DNA of 64,000 nt from Rhodothermales bacterium. GTDB lineage: Bacteria; Bacteroidota; Rhodothermia; Rhodothermales; Bin80. Location of the stretch: positions 48,537 through 112,536 of the forward strand of contig JANQES010000114.1 of the NCBI GenBank assembly GCA_028278205.1, read 5' to 3'. Of this stretch, positions 16,695 through 24,605 are shown one piece after another. The notes under the pieces were generated by a model. That model was not told the origin of the DNA, made no database searches, and saw only the letters and a program-made list of their open reading frames with translations. A program made the translations under genes and the position numbers. The number at the start of each line of letters is the position of its first letter. The first letter of the stretch is position 1.

Positions 16695-16844
16695 CGAAAG
16701 GGAGAGCGGGGGAAAGGGCGAGAGGGAGATTCTAATTGTGAATAGCGAATGGCGAATTGTGAAGGAGTCGCCCCATTGGCCATTCGCTATTCCCTATTCG
16801 CTATTGAAACCCCCCTTTCGCCCTCTCTCCCTTTCCCCCTTTCG
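16695..16844. repeat. Nested double inverted repeat (same design as 8729-8902)
   Basis: Outer arms CGAAAGGGAGAGCGGGGG... and their complement ending TTTCG; inner arms GTGAATAGCGAATGGCGAA and its complement near 16781-16805. The order of the two repeat families matches the 8.7-kb copy although arm lengths and spacer differ. It lies between the secreted hypothetical gene and deoC, whose ends converge on it. Confidence 0.85.
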
Positions 16845-16851
16845 ATACCGC

Positions 16852-17574
16852 TTACAACCCCGGCAGGCTCGAAGCCGTCAGGAATGGCGCGAACGTCTCC
16901 TTTTCAGCCGGCGGCAACGCCTGATAGGCCGCGACGAACTGATCCGTCCGCGTCGAGCCGAAGCGGCGGGCGCCGGCCTGGAGAAACGCCAGAACCTCTT
17001 CGATCTTGCGGATGCCGCCTGCGGCTTTGACGAGGCAGCGGCCTTGCACGGCCTCGTGCATCAGGCGCACGTCGTCGAGCGTGGCGCCGCCGCCGGTGTA
17101 GGCCGTGGCTGTCTTGACGAAGTCCGCGCCGGCTTGTGCGATCCAGTCGCAGGCGCGGCGTTTTTCGTCGTCGGTGAGCAGGCCGTTTTCGGTGATGACT
17201 TTCACGATGACGCCCTCGGCGGCGCGCACCACGCCTTCGACATCCTGCATAAAAACGTCTTTTTCGCCGTTTTTCAGCGCCGGGATGTTCATCACCATGT
17301 CGATCTCTTCGGCGCCCAGATCCAGTACTTCGCGGGCTTGATACGCCTTCATCGACGGCGTCTCGTTGCCGTGCGGAAAGCCGACGGTCGTGCCCAGCAG
17401 CACGCCGGAGCCCCGGACGAGCGGCGCGGCAAAGCGGATGTAATGCGGCTGGACGGTCAGCGTCGCCGTGCCGAGGGCCACCGCCGTCTCGGCGAACTGC
17501 ACGACCTCGTCGCGCGTGGCGTCGGGCCGGACGATGGAATGATCGAAGAATCGGGCAAAGGCGGCTTCGTCCAT
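16852..17574 (-). CDS. deoC: Deoxyribose-phosphate aldolase
   Basis: 240 residues from ATG 17574 (MDEAAFARFFDHSIVRPDAT); upstream in-frame codons read as non-coding. DeoC cleaves 2-deoxyribose 5-phosphate to glyceraldehyde 3-phosphate and acetaldehyde in nucleoside salvage. The TIM barrel shows GTTVGFPHGN, EIDMVMNI, the Schiff-base lysine strand VIVKVITENGLL, the second lysine in ADFVKTATAY and the phosphate loop KAAGGIRKIEE. The usual TSTG after the second lysine reads TATAY, still compatible with activity. Length is normal for the short DeoC type. Confidence 0.95.
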   Translation of the reverse strand: MDEAAFARFFDHSIVRPDATRDEVVQFAETAVALGTATLTVQPHYIRFAAPLVRGSGVLLGTTVGFPHGNETPSMKAYQAREVLDLGAEEIDMVMNIPALKNGEKDVFMQDVEGVVRAAEGVIVKVITENGLLTDDEKRRACDWIAQAGADFVKTATAYTGGGATLDDVRLMHEAVQGRCLVKAAGGIRKIEEVLAFLQAGARRFGSTRTDQFVAAYQALPPAEKETFAPFLTASSLPGL

Positions 17575-17645
17575 GGCAGGGTGGGGTTTGGGTAAAATGG
17601 AAAGATTTGCAGAGAAGCTGTGTCGAAAATAAGAAATGGGCCGGA

Positions 17646-17997
17646 TTATGGCGTAATGGCTTGCCATTCTTCGGCAGCTACAAAGAGGGAGAGGTGCTTT
17701 GTATTTGTCGTAGCTACCACGACACGACCGTAGCGCGGTTCGGTCTCGGATAGAAACCAGGCTTGAGCACACAGAATCATGTCGCCATCTAATGCATGTT
17801 CATGCGCAGTGGGTGTTCCTTGATTGCGGGCACGCGCCCAAAACTCTGCTGCTTTCAGCATAACGGGCGTGTTTATCGGGAAGTAGCCAAGCGCTGTCTT
17901 TAGCGCGTCGAGTTTCTGGACAGACTTGGTTTTGCGCGCCCGAATCAATTCCCTTCGGATCTCATAGTCGCTGACCAGAATCAAGAAGCACCAGCAT
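17646..17997 (-). pseudogene. Decayed PIN-domain (VapC-like) toxin
   Basis: The open part (from a TTG at 17984) encodes the C-terminal two thirds of a PIN domain: LVSDYEIRRELIRARK, TPVMLKAAEFWARARNQGTPT, the acidic ALDGDMILCAQA and VATTNTKHLSLF. The N-terminal acidic strand is missing from this frame. In another frame an ATG at 17997 begins MLVLLDSG, the normal first strand of such toxins, then meets a stop. The simplest reading is an internal deletion of about 40 codons with frameshift joining LLDSG to LVSDYE. Members of the family are Mg2+-dependent ribonucleases of toxin-antitoxin loci. A short ORF just upstream may be the cognate antitoxin. Confidence 0.65.
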
Positions 17998-18020
17998 CAG
18001 TCAATGACCCGTTGATTGCT

Positions 18021-18251
18021 TTAGTAGATCTTTCTTCCCGAACTATGACTTGTATTTAACGCCGTCTTGAGATACTCAAAAGACTCGGCTTGCTCCGATT
18101 CATTTTCTTCGTAAAACGACTTAAGTACTTGAACCGCCTTATCTACGGGCAATCCTTCAATGATTCCGGACTCTGGAGATTTGTTTTTCATCTCGAAGGC
18201 TTCACCTTTAGAGGTTTTGCTCGCGCTCCGCAAAGGGCGTTTTGTTTCCAT
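18021..18251 (-). CDS. Small acidic protein, candidate antitoxin
   Basis: 76 residues from ATG 18251 (METKRPLRSASKTSKGE), Glu/Lys/Ser-rich, with VDKAVQVLKSFYEENESEQAESFEYLKTAL as a probable helix. It ends 24 bp before the remnant start of the PIN toxin on the same strand, the spacing expected of an antitoxin-toxin pair, and its base composition is lower in GC than the flanking genes. No DNA-binding motif was recognised, so the antitoxin role is inferred from position. Confidence 0.5.
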   Translation of the reverse strand: METKRPLRSASKTSKGEAFEMKNKSPESGIIEGLPVDKAVQVLKSFYEENESEQAESFEYLKTALNTSHSSGRKIY

Positions 18252-18268
18252 CGAATAGAGCGCTGGCG

Positions 18269-18931
18269 CTATACTTCGAGGTAGCGCATGAATTCCTGGA
18301 CGCGGTAGTGGAGTTCTTCGTCGTCCTCTTCGCTGAACGAGGCCACGACGTGGTAGCCGTGATGTTCGAGCATATGCCGCACGCGGGCGGTGTCGTGGAC
18401 GTTGAGCTTGAGCGTGATGCGGATCTGGCCCGTCGAGATCGTCGGCCATTCGGTGGCTATCGAGAGGATCTTGACGTCGTTCTGCTCGATGGTGTAGACG
18501 AGCTGGCTGAGCGAATAATCGCGGGGCGAGACTTCGATGGCCACGATGGCGCCATGCTCCTGTGTCGAAAACATGCGCGCAAACTGGTCGAAGATATCAT
18601 AGCGACGCACCAGGCCCACGTAGCGGTTGTCTTCTTCGGCCACCGGCATCGTCGTCAGGTCGTGCTGCACCATGATCTTGGTGACGTCGAAGACGTGGGC
18701 TTCGGGCTCGGCAACGATGGGTTTGGGGCCGAGGAGGCTGCGCACCGGCGCGTCGGGGCCGGCGGCGTCGAGCAGTTGATCTTCCGAGACGACCCCCACG
18801 AGCATGCTCATCAGATCGACGACAGGCAGATGACGGACCCGAAATTCCATCATGATGCCCAACGCGTGCTCGACGGTGTCGCTCGGCTTGAGCGGGGGCG
18901 TTGTGTGGTGGATCAGCGATTGGACGGTCAT
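18269..18931 (-). CDS. Tandem CBS-domain protein with C-terminal ACT-like region
   Basis: 220 residues: CBS1 about 1-60 (HALGIMMEFRVRHLPVVD), CBS2 about 65-125 (VTKIMVQHDLTTMPVAEEDNRYVGLV) and an ACT-like region to the end (QLVYTIEQNDVKILSIATEW, RITLKLNVHDTARVRHMLEHHGY). The layout resembles AcuB-type proteins. CBS pairs bind adenine nucleotides and act as energy sensors; no enzymatic domain is attached, so it is probably a regulator of an unknown partner. Confidence 0.88.
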   Translation of the reverse strand: MTVQSLIHHTTPPLKPSDTVEHALGIMMEFRVRHLPVVDLMSMLVGVVSEDQLLDAAGPDAPVRSLLGPKPIVAEPEAHVFDVTKIMVQHDLTTMPVAEEDNRYVGLVRRYDIFDQFARMFSTQEHGAIVAIEVSPRDYSLSQLVYTIEQNDVKILSIATEWPTISTGQIRITLKLNVHDTARVRHMLEHHGYHVVASFSEEDDEELHYRVQEFMRYLEV

Positions 18932-19175
18932 TGCTCTGGTGCTGCTTGTGGCGTCATCAGCGCGACACGATTCAAACGAAGCAATCGGTGTACCGTTCTG
19001 TCTCTATCTATTTAGTAACAGGTGTGACGATTTTGTTGCTCGCTCTCAAAACCCTCACGGAACGCTTTTTACGAATATCATCGACAAGACGCAAGCGAAT
19101 TTTATATCCCTGTCTGCTGAAGTATACAATTTTTTCATAGAAAATGATGAGTCTGAAACGTAAAACGTGACACGC
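18932..19175. other. 244-bp gap upstream of the CBS gene
   Basis: Lower-GC spacer between hflX (stop side) and the CBS gene (start side), both minus strand. It probably holds the CBS promoter and hflX terminator, but no strong element was seen. Confidence 0.3.
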
Positions 19176-20495
19176 TCAAGGCAGCGGCGTCAGCCCGGCG
19201 TATTTGGCCAGCACGGGCGTCAGGTCTTTGACGTGTTTGCGGGCGGCGCGGAAGCGGAGCCGCGCCACGGCCTGCGGCGTCTCGTCCTCTTCGCCGTTTT
19301 GGGCATACATATACTCTTCCGAGAGCACGTCGGCCACGCGGCGGATGTGCGAGAGCGTCTTGCCCTCAGACAGCGGCACGTAGGCGATACGCTCGACGAA
19401 GTCTTTCTCGATGCAGGCCAGCAGGCGCTCTTTCAGATCGGCCAGGCCGATGCCGCGCAAGGCCGAGACGAAAGCGGCCTCCGGATATTCGTTGCGCAAC
19501 GCGCCGAGCACGCCGTGCTCGTCGAGGGCATCGACCTTGTTGAAGACCATCAGCATCGGCTTGTCGAGCGCGCCGAGTTCTTTGAGCGTCTCGCGGACGA
19601 CGCGGATGTGATCTTCGAAACGCGGGTACGTCACATCGACCACGTGGAGCAGCACGTCGCTCTCGCGCACTTCGTCGAGGGTGCTTTTGAAGCTTTCGAT
19701 GAGCTTGTGGGGCAGCTTCCGGATGAAGCCGACCGTGTCTGAGAGCAACACGTCTTTGTTGGGCGCCAGCGTGATCAGGCGCGTGGTGGCGTCGAGCGTG
19801 GCAAAGAGGCGGTCTTCAGCAAAGACCTCGGTGTCGGCCAGGGCGTTCATCAGGGTCGATTTGCCGGCGTTGGTGTAGCCCACGAGCGAGACACGCGTGT
19901 GCTGCTCGCGGCCTTTGCGCTGCGTGATGCGCTGCCGGTCGATCTTCTTGAGGCGCTCGCTCAGCGTGGCGATGCGCTGGCCGATGAGGCGGCGGTCCGT
20001 CTCGATCTGCGTCTCGCCCGGCCCGCGCGTACCGATACCGCCCTGCTGCCGCGAAAGGTGCGTCCACTGGCGCGTCAGGCGGGTGCGCAGGTAGTCGAGT
20101 TGGGCCAGTTCCACCTGCGTCTTCGCCACGGCGGTCTTGGCGCGGCGGGCAAAGATATCGAGGATCAACCCGGAGCGGTCGAGCAGTTTGCAGCCGAAGG
20201 CTTTTTCGAGGTTTCGGATCTGCACCGGGCTCAGGTCGTCGTCGAATATCACCAGATCGGTTTTGCGCTGCCCGACGAGTTGTTTGATTTCGTTAACCTT
20301 GCCTTTGCCGATGTAGGTCGAGGGGCTGAGCCTCGGCAAGACTTGCAACACGCGATCTGTGACGAGGGCGCCGGCGGTGTCGGCCAGCAGTTCGAGTTCG
20401 TTGAGCGAATCGTCTACTTCCCACGAAGAGACGCCCGGGGTAACGACCCCTACGATAATGGCAGACTCCGGGGCCGGGGTTTGTGTAGAATACAA
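19176..20495 (-). CDS. hflX: GTPase HflX
   Basis: 439 residues. The HflX N-terminal domain (about 1-180) includes TYIGKGKVNEIKQLV and ERRL-type glycine segment GTRGPGETQIETDRR near 170. The G domain follows: G1 GYTNAGKSTL (about 212), G3 LSDTVGFI, G4 FNKVD. HflX binds the 50S subunit and splits stalled or hibernating 70S ribosomes under stress. The C-terminal tail continues about 70 residues past the G domain. Monocistronic as far as can be seen. Confidence 0.96.
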   Translation of the reverse strand: MYSTQTPAPESAIIVGVVTPGVSSWEVDDSLNELELLADTAGALVTDRVLQVLPRLSPSTYIGKGKVNEIKQLVGQRKTDLVIFDDDLSPVQIRNLEKAFGCKLLDRSGLILDIFARRAKTAVAKTQVELAQLDYLRTRLTRQWTHLSRQQGGIGTRGPGETQIETDRRLIGQRIATLSERLKKIDRQRITQRKGREQHTRVSLVGYTNAGKSTLMNALADTEVFAEDRLFATLDATTRLITLAPNKDVLLSDTVGFIRKLPHKLIESFKSTLDEVRESDVLLHVVDVTYPRFEDHIRVVRETLKELGALDKPMLMVFNKVDALDEHGVLGALRNEYPEAAFVSALRGIGLADLKERLLACIEKDFVERIAYVPLSEGKTLSHIRRVADVLSEEYMYAQNGEEDETPQAVARLRFRAARKHVKDLTPVLAKYAGLTPLP

Positions 20496-20692
20496 AGGCT
20501 ATAGCGGCTGGTGATACGGACAACCACGTCCCGGCGCTGCCAACGACGGCCCATCCGGGACCCGATACGACGAAAGATGAATACGGTTTATACTTCTAGG
20601 ATACGCACGAGTTGCGAGACCGTCAACCGGCGTTGTTGTTTAAGGAATTGTTAAAACTAATGTTAGAAATGAGGGCGATGATGAATCCTTCC
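20496..20692. other. Gap between a hypothetical gene and hflX
   Basis: About 200 bp upstream of hflX. It becomes AT-rich at 20580-20680. No hairpin, tandem repeat or conserved promoter was recognised. Confidence 0.3.
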
Positions 20693-21145
20693 TCAACGTA
20701 GCGCCGCAATGTCTGGAAAATGCTCCTTGAAGTACTTCCGCCAGGCGTCAGGCGACTCCGGCAAGGTCTGTCCGCTTTTCTCGAAATGTTTCGTCAGATG
20801 GATGCGGTAAATACCGGCAGGATCCTCGGCGGCTTCCCTGATTAGAATATGAACGCCGATCTCCGTCAGGTCCGGATGGTATTCGTAGGAAATATCCTCC
20901 ACGCGCCCCAGGGCTGCGCCCTCGATCTCTACGTACACTTCCGTGTCAAGGAGCGGAATCGGGCGGCCATCGATGCGAACACTTTTAAGGATTTCACCCG
21001 GATACTTCTTGTGAAAATACAATGTGATGTTCGTTGGAACCGTGTCGAGTTTTCGTTTCTTTCTCAAGGTTCTTCCCTCTATATTTACCTCTGAAGGCTG
21101 CCGACGTTGACCGCCACCGACAGCCCGAGGTCGATGCATGCCCAC
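20693..21145 (-). CDS. Hypothetical protein
   Basis: 150 residues with a basic N-terminal part (RTLRKKRKLD) and a soluble beta-rich body (NITLYFHKKYPGEILKSVRIDG, VYVEIEGAALGRVEDISYEYHPD), ending in a helical segment with DAWRKYFKEHFPDI. No family recognised. ATG at 21145 is the only ATG in frame before the body; a TTG at about 21067 is a possible later start. It lies next to the duplicated Gly-rich peptide cassettes. The tail, with P, W and F spacing, faintly recalls the end of the TPR protein at 23.7 kb, which I regard as unproven. Confidence 0.5.
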   Translation of the reverse strand: MGMHRPRAVGGGQRRQPSEVNIEGRTLRKKRKLDTVPTNITLYFHKKYPGEILKSVRIDGRPIPLLDTEVYVEIEGAALGRVEDISYEYHPDLTEIGVHILIREAAEDPAGIYRIHLTKHFEKSGQTLPESPDAWRKYFKEHFPDIAALR

Positions 21146-21430
21146 GGCCCCGGCGTCCTGCGTTCGAAGAAGAAGACGGCGGTGGCGTTGGGGCTAATCC
21201 CCAGGGCGCTCCGGGGACTTTTCAAATAAAATAGGCGTTTTGGAAAAAAAAATGCGAGCCGGAGGTTATGTCTGGCTACATTTTGTGTCTATAGAGGCAA
21301 GGTGACCCCCAAAAAGATAGCGCTACCGTCCCGGTACCCGAGCCCAAAGCCGCCTTATGTCCATTGGCGCCTCCCATTCACCTCGACGGCGCGGACGCCA
21401 ACCGAACAACGTGTGTTAAAGCACGCCATC
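21146..21430. other. Non-coding stretch before the duplicated cassettes
   Basis: About 285 bp with no convincing gene. It includes an A-rich run at 21242-21251. Nothing else was recognised. Confidence 0.3.
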
Positions 21431-21702
21431 GCCAACAAGAGAAAGGCAGCCTCGCGAACGCCTTGCCTCAACGCAAATGGTAAGTCATTCTCCATTGGGA
21501 GGAGGCGGGCCACTGCCTCCGCCGCCACCGCTGCCGCCGGTGCTGCCGCCATTGCCGTTGCCGTTACCCTCGTCGGCATAAAGCATCCAGCGGAGCGCTG
21601 TTCATTGAACAGTCCACATAGCTTTGGGGTATTTTATTAATGAAATGGGTGAACTGACACGATATAGTCCAGGCGGCACTTTGTCAATGCTGCCGCGCGT
21701 CC
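21431..21702. repeat. Tandem cassette, copy 1 (degenerate)
   Basis: About 270 bp that match 21778-22054 over nearly their whole length: a terminator-like hairpin at the left, a Gly-rich mini-ORF on the minus strand, and the same TTGACA/TATATC promoter pair at the right. In this copy the ORF carries a CGA-to-TGA change at its sixth codon. The two copies are separated by about 75 bp of unrelated sequence. Confidence 0.8.
21485..21586 (-). CDS. Gly-rich mini-protein, copy 1 (shortened)
   Basis: From ATG 21586 it encodes 33 residues (MLYADEGNGNGNGGSTGG..., ending PPPPNGE). The longer start used by copy 2 exists here at 21619 (MWTVQ) but is followed by an in-frame TGA at 21604-21602. The Gly-rich part stays in frame and keeps its stop codon. 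Either a shortened functional copy or a decaying duplicate. Confidence 0.4.
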   Translation of the reverse strand: MLYADEGNGNGNGGSTGGSGGGGGSGPPPPNGE

Positions 21703-21789
21703 TGGCTGCGCTGCGCCCGGTCGGGGACGGCACACAGCCTCACAGCCGTCAGGTCATAGACCGATTACGCGCGCCCCCAACAAAAGAAA

Positions 21790-21813
21790 GGCGGCCTCGC
21801 GACCGCCTTGCCT
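21790..21813 (-). terminator. Terminator of the Gly-rich cassette
   Basis: On the minus strand AAGGCGGTCGCGAGGCCGCC is followed by TTTCTTTTG. The equivalent in copy 1 (near 21442-21466) is partly eroded. Confidence 0.6.
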
Positions 21814-21833
21814 TAATGAAAAGGGTAGAGGAG

Positions 21834-21977
21834 TTATTCTCCATTGGGAGGTGGCCCTGAACCCCCACCGCCGCTGCCGCCGCTGCCGCTGCCGCCGGTG
21901 CTGCCGCCATTGCCGTTGCCGTTACCCTCGTCGGTGTGACGCATCCAGCGGAGCGCCGTTCGTTGAATGGTCCACAT
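21834..21977 (-). CDS. Gly-rich mini-protein, copy 2
   Basis: 47 residues from ATG 21977: a short amphipathic leader MWTIQRTALRWMRHTDEG, then a low-complexity run of Gly, Asn and Ser, ending SGPPPNGE. No cysteine, no signal peptide. A leader followed by a Gly-rich core recalls the general layout of some ribosomally made peptide precursors, but no modification enzyme is nearby, so this is only a resemblance. Preceded by its own promoter and followed by its own terminator. Confidence 0.55.
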   Translation of the reverse strand: MWTIQRTALRWMRHTDEGNGNGNGGSTGGSGSGGSGGGGSGPPPNGE

Positions 21978-21994
21978 AGCTATGGGGTTTTGTA

Positions 21995-23704
21995 ATGAAT
22001 GAAATGGGTGAACTAACACGATATAGCGTAGGCAGCACTTTGTCAATGCTGCTGCTCGCTTTAGGTCTGTTTCTCGCAGGTAGTGCCAACGCACAGTCCC
22101 AATGCGGCGCAGCCAAGCAGCGCATCTATCACATCACCGAGACTGAAGCGCAGCATGTGCCTGATTCGCTGCAAGCTCTCCTTGACTTGGCCGCCTTTGT
22201 TCGAGAGTGCGAGGAGGAAGTATCAATAGAGTTGGAACTGTGGCTCCTCAACAATGAAGTCTTTGCGCTTGATGGACTTCAGCGATATGACGAAGCATCG
22301 GCCTTCGTGGCCCGCTTCTTCGATGCCTTCTTTGACGAAGCGTCCGACTACTACCGGGCTCGTTTCTATAACTGGCGACTGTACCTTAACATCCTCTTCG
22401 GCAATGGCGTCGGCATGGTTGTGGACTATATTGAGGCAAAACCGTACGCGGACTCACTAGACGCGACCCGCCGAGCCCACTTGCACCTCAATGGCGCCTA
22501 TGCGTACCGAGAGATCAAGGAGTACGAAGACGCCCTGGAACTCGTTGACAAAGCCAAGACGCTGATCGGCGAGCCGCAGACGTACGAGGACAGCCTGGCC
22601 CTGGCCCGCGCGATACAGTCTGGGGCTGAAACCCAACTGCGGCTCGGCACGCACCTCCAACAAACAAAGGAAGACTTACAGGCCGCCGCGAGCCTCTACG
22701 CAACGCTAGGCGACACGGCGCAAGAGGCAACCACGAAAACGTTATTGGGAGAAACCTACGCCGCCGAAGGCGACACGAGTTTTGCCCTCGTCGAAATGGC
22801 GGCAGGCGTGCTCCTGGCCCGCCAGGCAGGAGCCGCGCGAAGCGAAATCTATGCGCGCTACCGGCACGGGCAGTTGTTGCGGGAGTCGGGCGATCTCGAC
22901 GCGGCGGAGCAAAGCTTGATGGAAGCCATGAACGCTTCAGAGACCGTCAAAGAGTTCTCCTTTCGCCTCCTGCACGAGTTGGCCCAACTCTACGAACAAC
23001 GGCGCAACTACAAAAAAGCAACACGCTACTATCAGACCGTCGTCGATGCGCCGAGACCGAGCCGCTCCTTCGCGGCAGAGTTGGAGGCGGTCCAGAAAGC
23101 GCGGGAAGGCCGGAATCGGGTCTTGCTTCTCAGGGCGGAGCGGCGCACGCAGAGCACCCTGTATGGGAGTGCGGCGGTCTTGCTTCTGCTTCTCGGCCTT
23201 GGGGGCATGGGGTATGTCCGCCACGCCCGGAAACTCCGCGCAAACATCGCGCGGCAAGAAGAAGAGATCGCCCGGCAGGAAGCCCTCCTCGGCCAGCTTG
23301 AAAAAGCCGTGATCATTCCCGAGCGCCTGCATACCGGCCTGACGCTGGAGCACCTGGAGCAGCGCTTTCACGAGATCGTAGCGGCGGAAACGAAAACGCT
23401 CGGACGCCGCCTGGCTCGCCTCTTTGCCACCCTCTTCGACCCCGACCTGGTGCTGCCCCACCTCGACGATCCGTACCTGATACCTCAGGTCGAGATGGAC
23501 AACATGGCCGACAATACGGCGCTGTTTCTGTGTGTAGCCATGGTGGAGGAGACCGTAGACGGGCAGGTCTTTCGCAACAATCCGGCCAACTCGCTGGCTA
23601 CGTATCTACGGGGCGAGTTCAAGAAACAGGGCTGGCCCTGGCCGAAGAATCCGCTGGCGTGGAAGCTGTTTTTTATGCGCTACCACGCGAAGAAACTGTT
23701 TTAA
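21995..23704 (+). CDS. Signal peptide-TPR-transmembrane protein
   Basis: 569 residues: a signal peptide (LSMLLLALGLFLAGSANAQ), a long periplasmic TPR array (about 40-385; for example YAYREIKEYEDALELVDKAK and YRHGQLLRESGDLDAAEQSLMEAM), one membrane segment (TLYGSAAVLLLLLGLGGMGYV, near 390), a coiled coil (ARQEEEIARQEALLGQLEKA) and a cytoplasmic domain of about 130 residues ending PLAWKLFFMRYHAKKLF. In Bacteroidota this layout usually carries a histidine kinase or LuxR-type HTH inside; neither is visible here, so the inner domain is unassigned. The start could also be ATG 22046, which would leave more room for the divergent cassette promoter. Confidence 0.8.
   Translation: MNEMGELTRYSVGSTLSMLLLALGLFLAGSANAQSQCGAAKQRIYHITETEAQHVPDSLQALLDLAAFVRECEEEVSIELELWLLNNEVFALDGLQRYDEASAFVARFFDAFFDEASDYYRARFYNWRLYLNILFGNGVGMVVDYIEAKPYADSLDATRRAHLHLNGAYAYREIKEYEDALELVDKAKTLIGEPQTYEDSLALARAIQSGAETQLRLGTHLQQTKEDLQAAASLYATLGDTAQEATTKTLLGETYAAEGDTSFALVEMAAGVLLARQAGAARSEIYARYRHGQLLRESGDLDAAEQSLMEAMNASETVKEFSFRLLHELAQLYEQRRNYKKATRYYQTVVDAPRPSRSFAAELEAVQKAREGRNRVLLLRAERRTQSTLYGSAAVLLLLLGLGGMGYVRHARKLRANIARQEEEIARQEALLGQLEKAVIIPERLHTGLTLEHLEQRFHEIVAAETKTLGRRLARLFATLFDPDLVLPHLDDPYLIPQVEMDNMADNTALFLCVAMVEETVDGQVFRNNPANSLATYLRGEFKKQGWPWPKNPLAWKLFFMRYHAKKLF
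22020..22046 (-). promoter_or_regulatory. Promoter of the Gly-rich cassette
   Basis: TTGACA (22046-22041), 15-bp spacer, TATATC (22025-22020). Both hexamers and the spacer length are kept in copy 1 while the spacer sequence has drifted, which supports function. Confidence 0.5.
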
Positions 23705-23759
23705 GGGACCCACAAAATAGGCAAGAGACCATCGCGTTTCCCATCTATCGACGCCTCTC

Positions 23760-24341
23760 TCACCCTTCCAACGCTTTCTTCCCATAGACCTGCCGTGCCG
23801 AAAGCGTGAAGCGCGCATCGAGTTTTTCGGCGATGATCTGGCCGAAGGCGGCGCGCTCAGAACGCGGCACCATCAGTTCGAGGCGGCGGCGCGTTTCGCT
23901 GGGATCGAGATAAAAGAACACGTAGCACGGTTTGCGCGAGGCCGTCGTCGTCTCAAAATAATCGACGACCTGCTCCCAGGCGACGGCGTGGCCGGCCCGG
24001 CTCGGATGATAGATCAACCCGTACTCGGTCACCAGCACCGCGCGCGAGAGCAGGCCGGCGACAAACCAGAAGACCCCACCGACGAAATAGCCGGCTATCA
24101 TCTTCAGCGGAATGGCCTGCCCCAGAAGGAGCGCGCCCCCATAAAACAAGACCACGGCGCCGAGAAACACCGCCGGCCAGAGCGGCAGGCCCAGCAATCG
24201 GCCCGTACGCCATTGCTGCCGCACGTGGCGCACACGCATGCGATTCATCACCGTCACGATCATAACCAACAACATGACGCTGATGAAACCAACTTGGACA
24301 ATCAGATGAAGGGTCGCTAGGACGGCGGCGGCGGCAGACAT
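23760..24341 (-). CDS. Membrane protein with cytoplasmic C-terminal domain
   Basis: 193 residues with three or four hydrophobic segments (about 7-31; 50-70; 75-100) and a soluble tail that begins with VTEYGLIYHPSRAGHAVAWEQVVDYFE, a pattern like bacterial PH-type or DUF5673-like modules, then PSETRRRLELMVPRSERAAFGQIIAEKL. No function assigned. Convergent with the TPR-membrane gene. Confidence 0.7.
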   Translation of the reverse strand: MSAAAAVLATLHLIVQVGFISVMLLVMIVTVMNRMRVRHVRQQWRTGRLLGLPLWPAVFLGAVVLFYGGALLLGQAIPLKMIAGYFVGGVFWFVAGLLSRAVLVTEYGLIYHPSRAGHAVAWEQVVDYFETTTASRKPCYVFFYLDPSETRRRLELMVPRSERAAFGQIIAEKLDARFTLSARQVYGKKALEG

Positions 24342-24605
24342 TGATCCTGTAGGGGATAGGGGCGCATGGGGATGTACAGTCAGCGGTCGTGCTTAAGGGG
24401 TATGAGAGAGGGCCACCGCGTGCAGGGCACCGGCCCGGGGCAAAGCAACGTCGAAGGTCTGACGTAATGTAGTGTTATGGTGTTTCAGTGTTACGGTGTT
24501 TTAGGGTTGTGGTGTTTCAGGGCGATCCACTAAAACACTATAACACGAAAACACTCAAACACCCTCCAACAAAAAAACGTCTTTACAAAGCACCTTAACG
24601 CTGCA
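24342..24605. other. Gap between BatA-like gene and membrane protein gene
   Basis: 260 bp dominated by the 8-bp repeat element at 24469-24564. No gene or promoter was recognised. Confidence 0.4.
24469..24564. repeat. Inverted 8-bp tandem repeat (GTGTTTCA / CACTAAAA family)
   Basis: Left arm is a run of GTGTTATG, GTGTTTCA, GTGTTACG-type octamers; right arm runs ACTAAAAC ACTATAAC ACGAAAAC ACTCAAAC. Related copies lie at 57414-57515 and 61912-61950. Confidence 0.8.

Larger units (their letters stand above)
21778..22054. repeat. Tandem cassette, copy 2
   Basis: Complete version of the cassette: terminator (GGCGG...CCGCC stem near 21790-21812, T-rich tail on the minus strand), Gly-rich mini-ORF 21834-21977, and promoter TTGACA 22046-22041 / TATATC 22025-22020 (15-bp spacer, conserved in copy 1). 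Together this is a self-contained minus-strand transcription unit. The promoter end overlaps the 5' end of the TPR-membrane gene. Confidence 0.75.

Noticed and set aside
24469..24564. Short tandem repeats as a CRISPR array
   Set aside because: Units are 7-8 bp without unique spacers, and there are no cas genes in the window.
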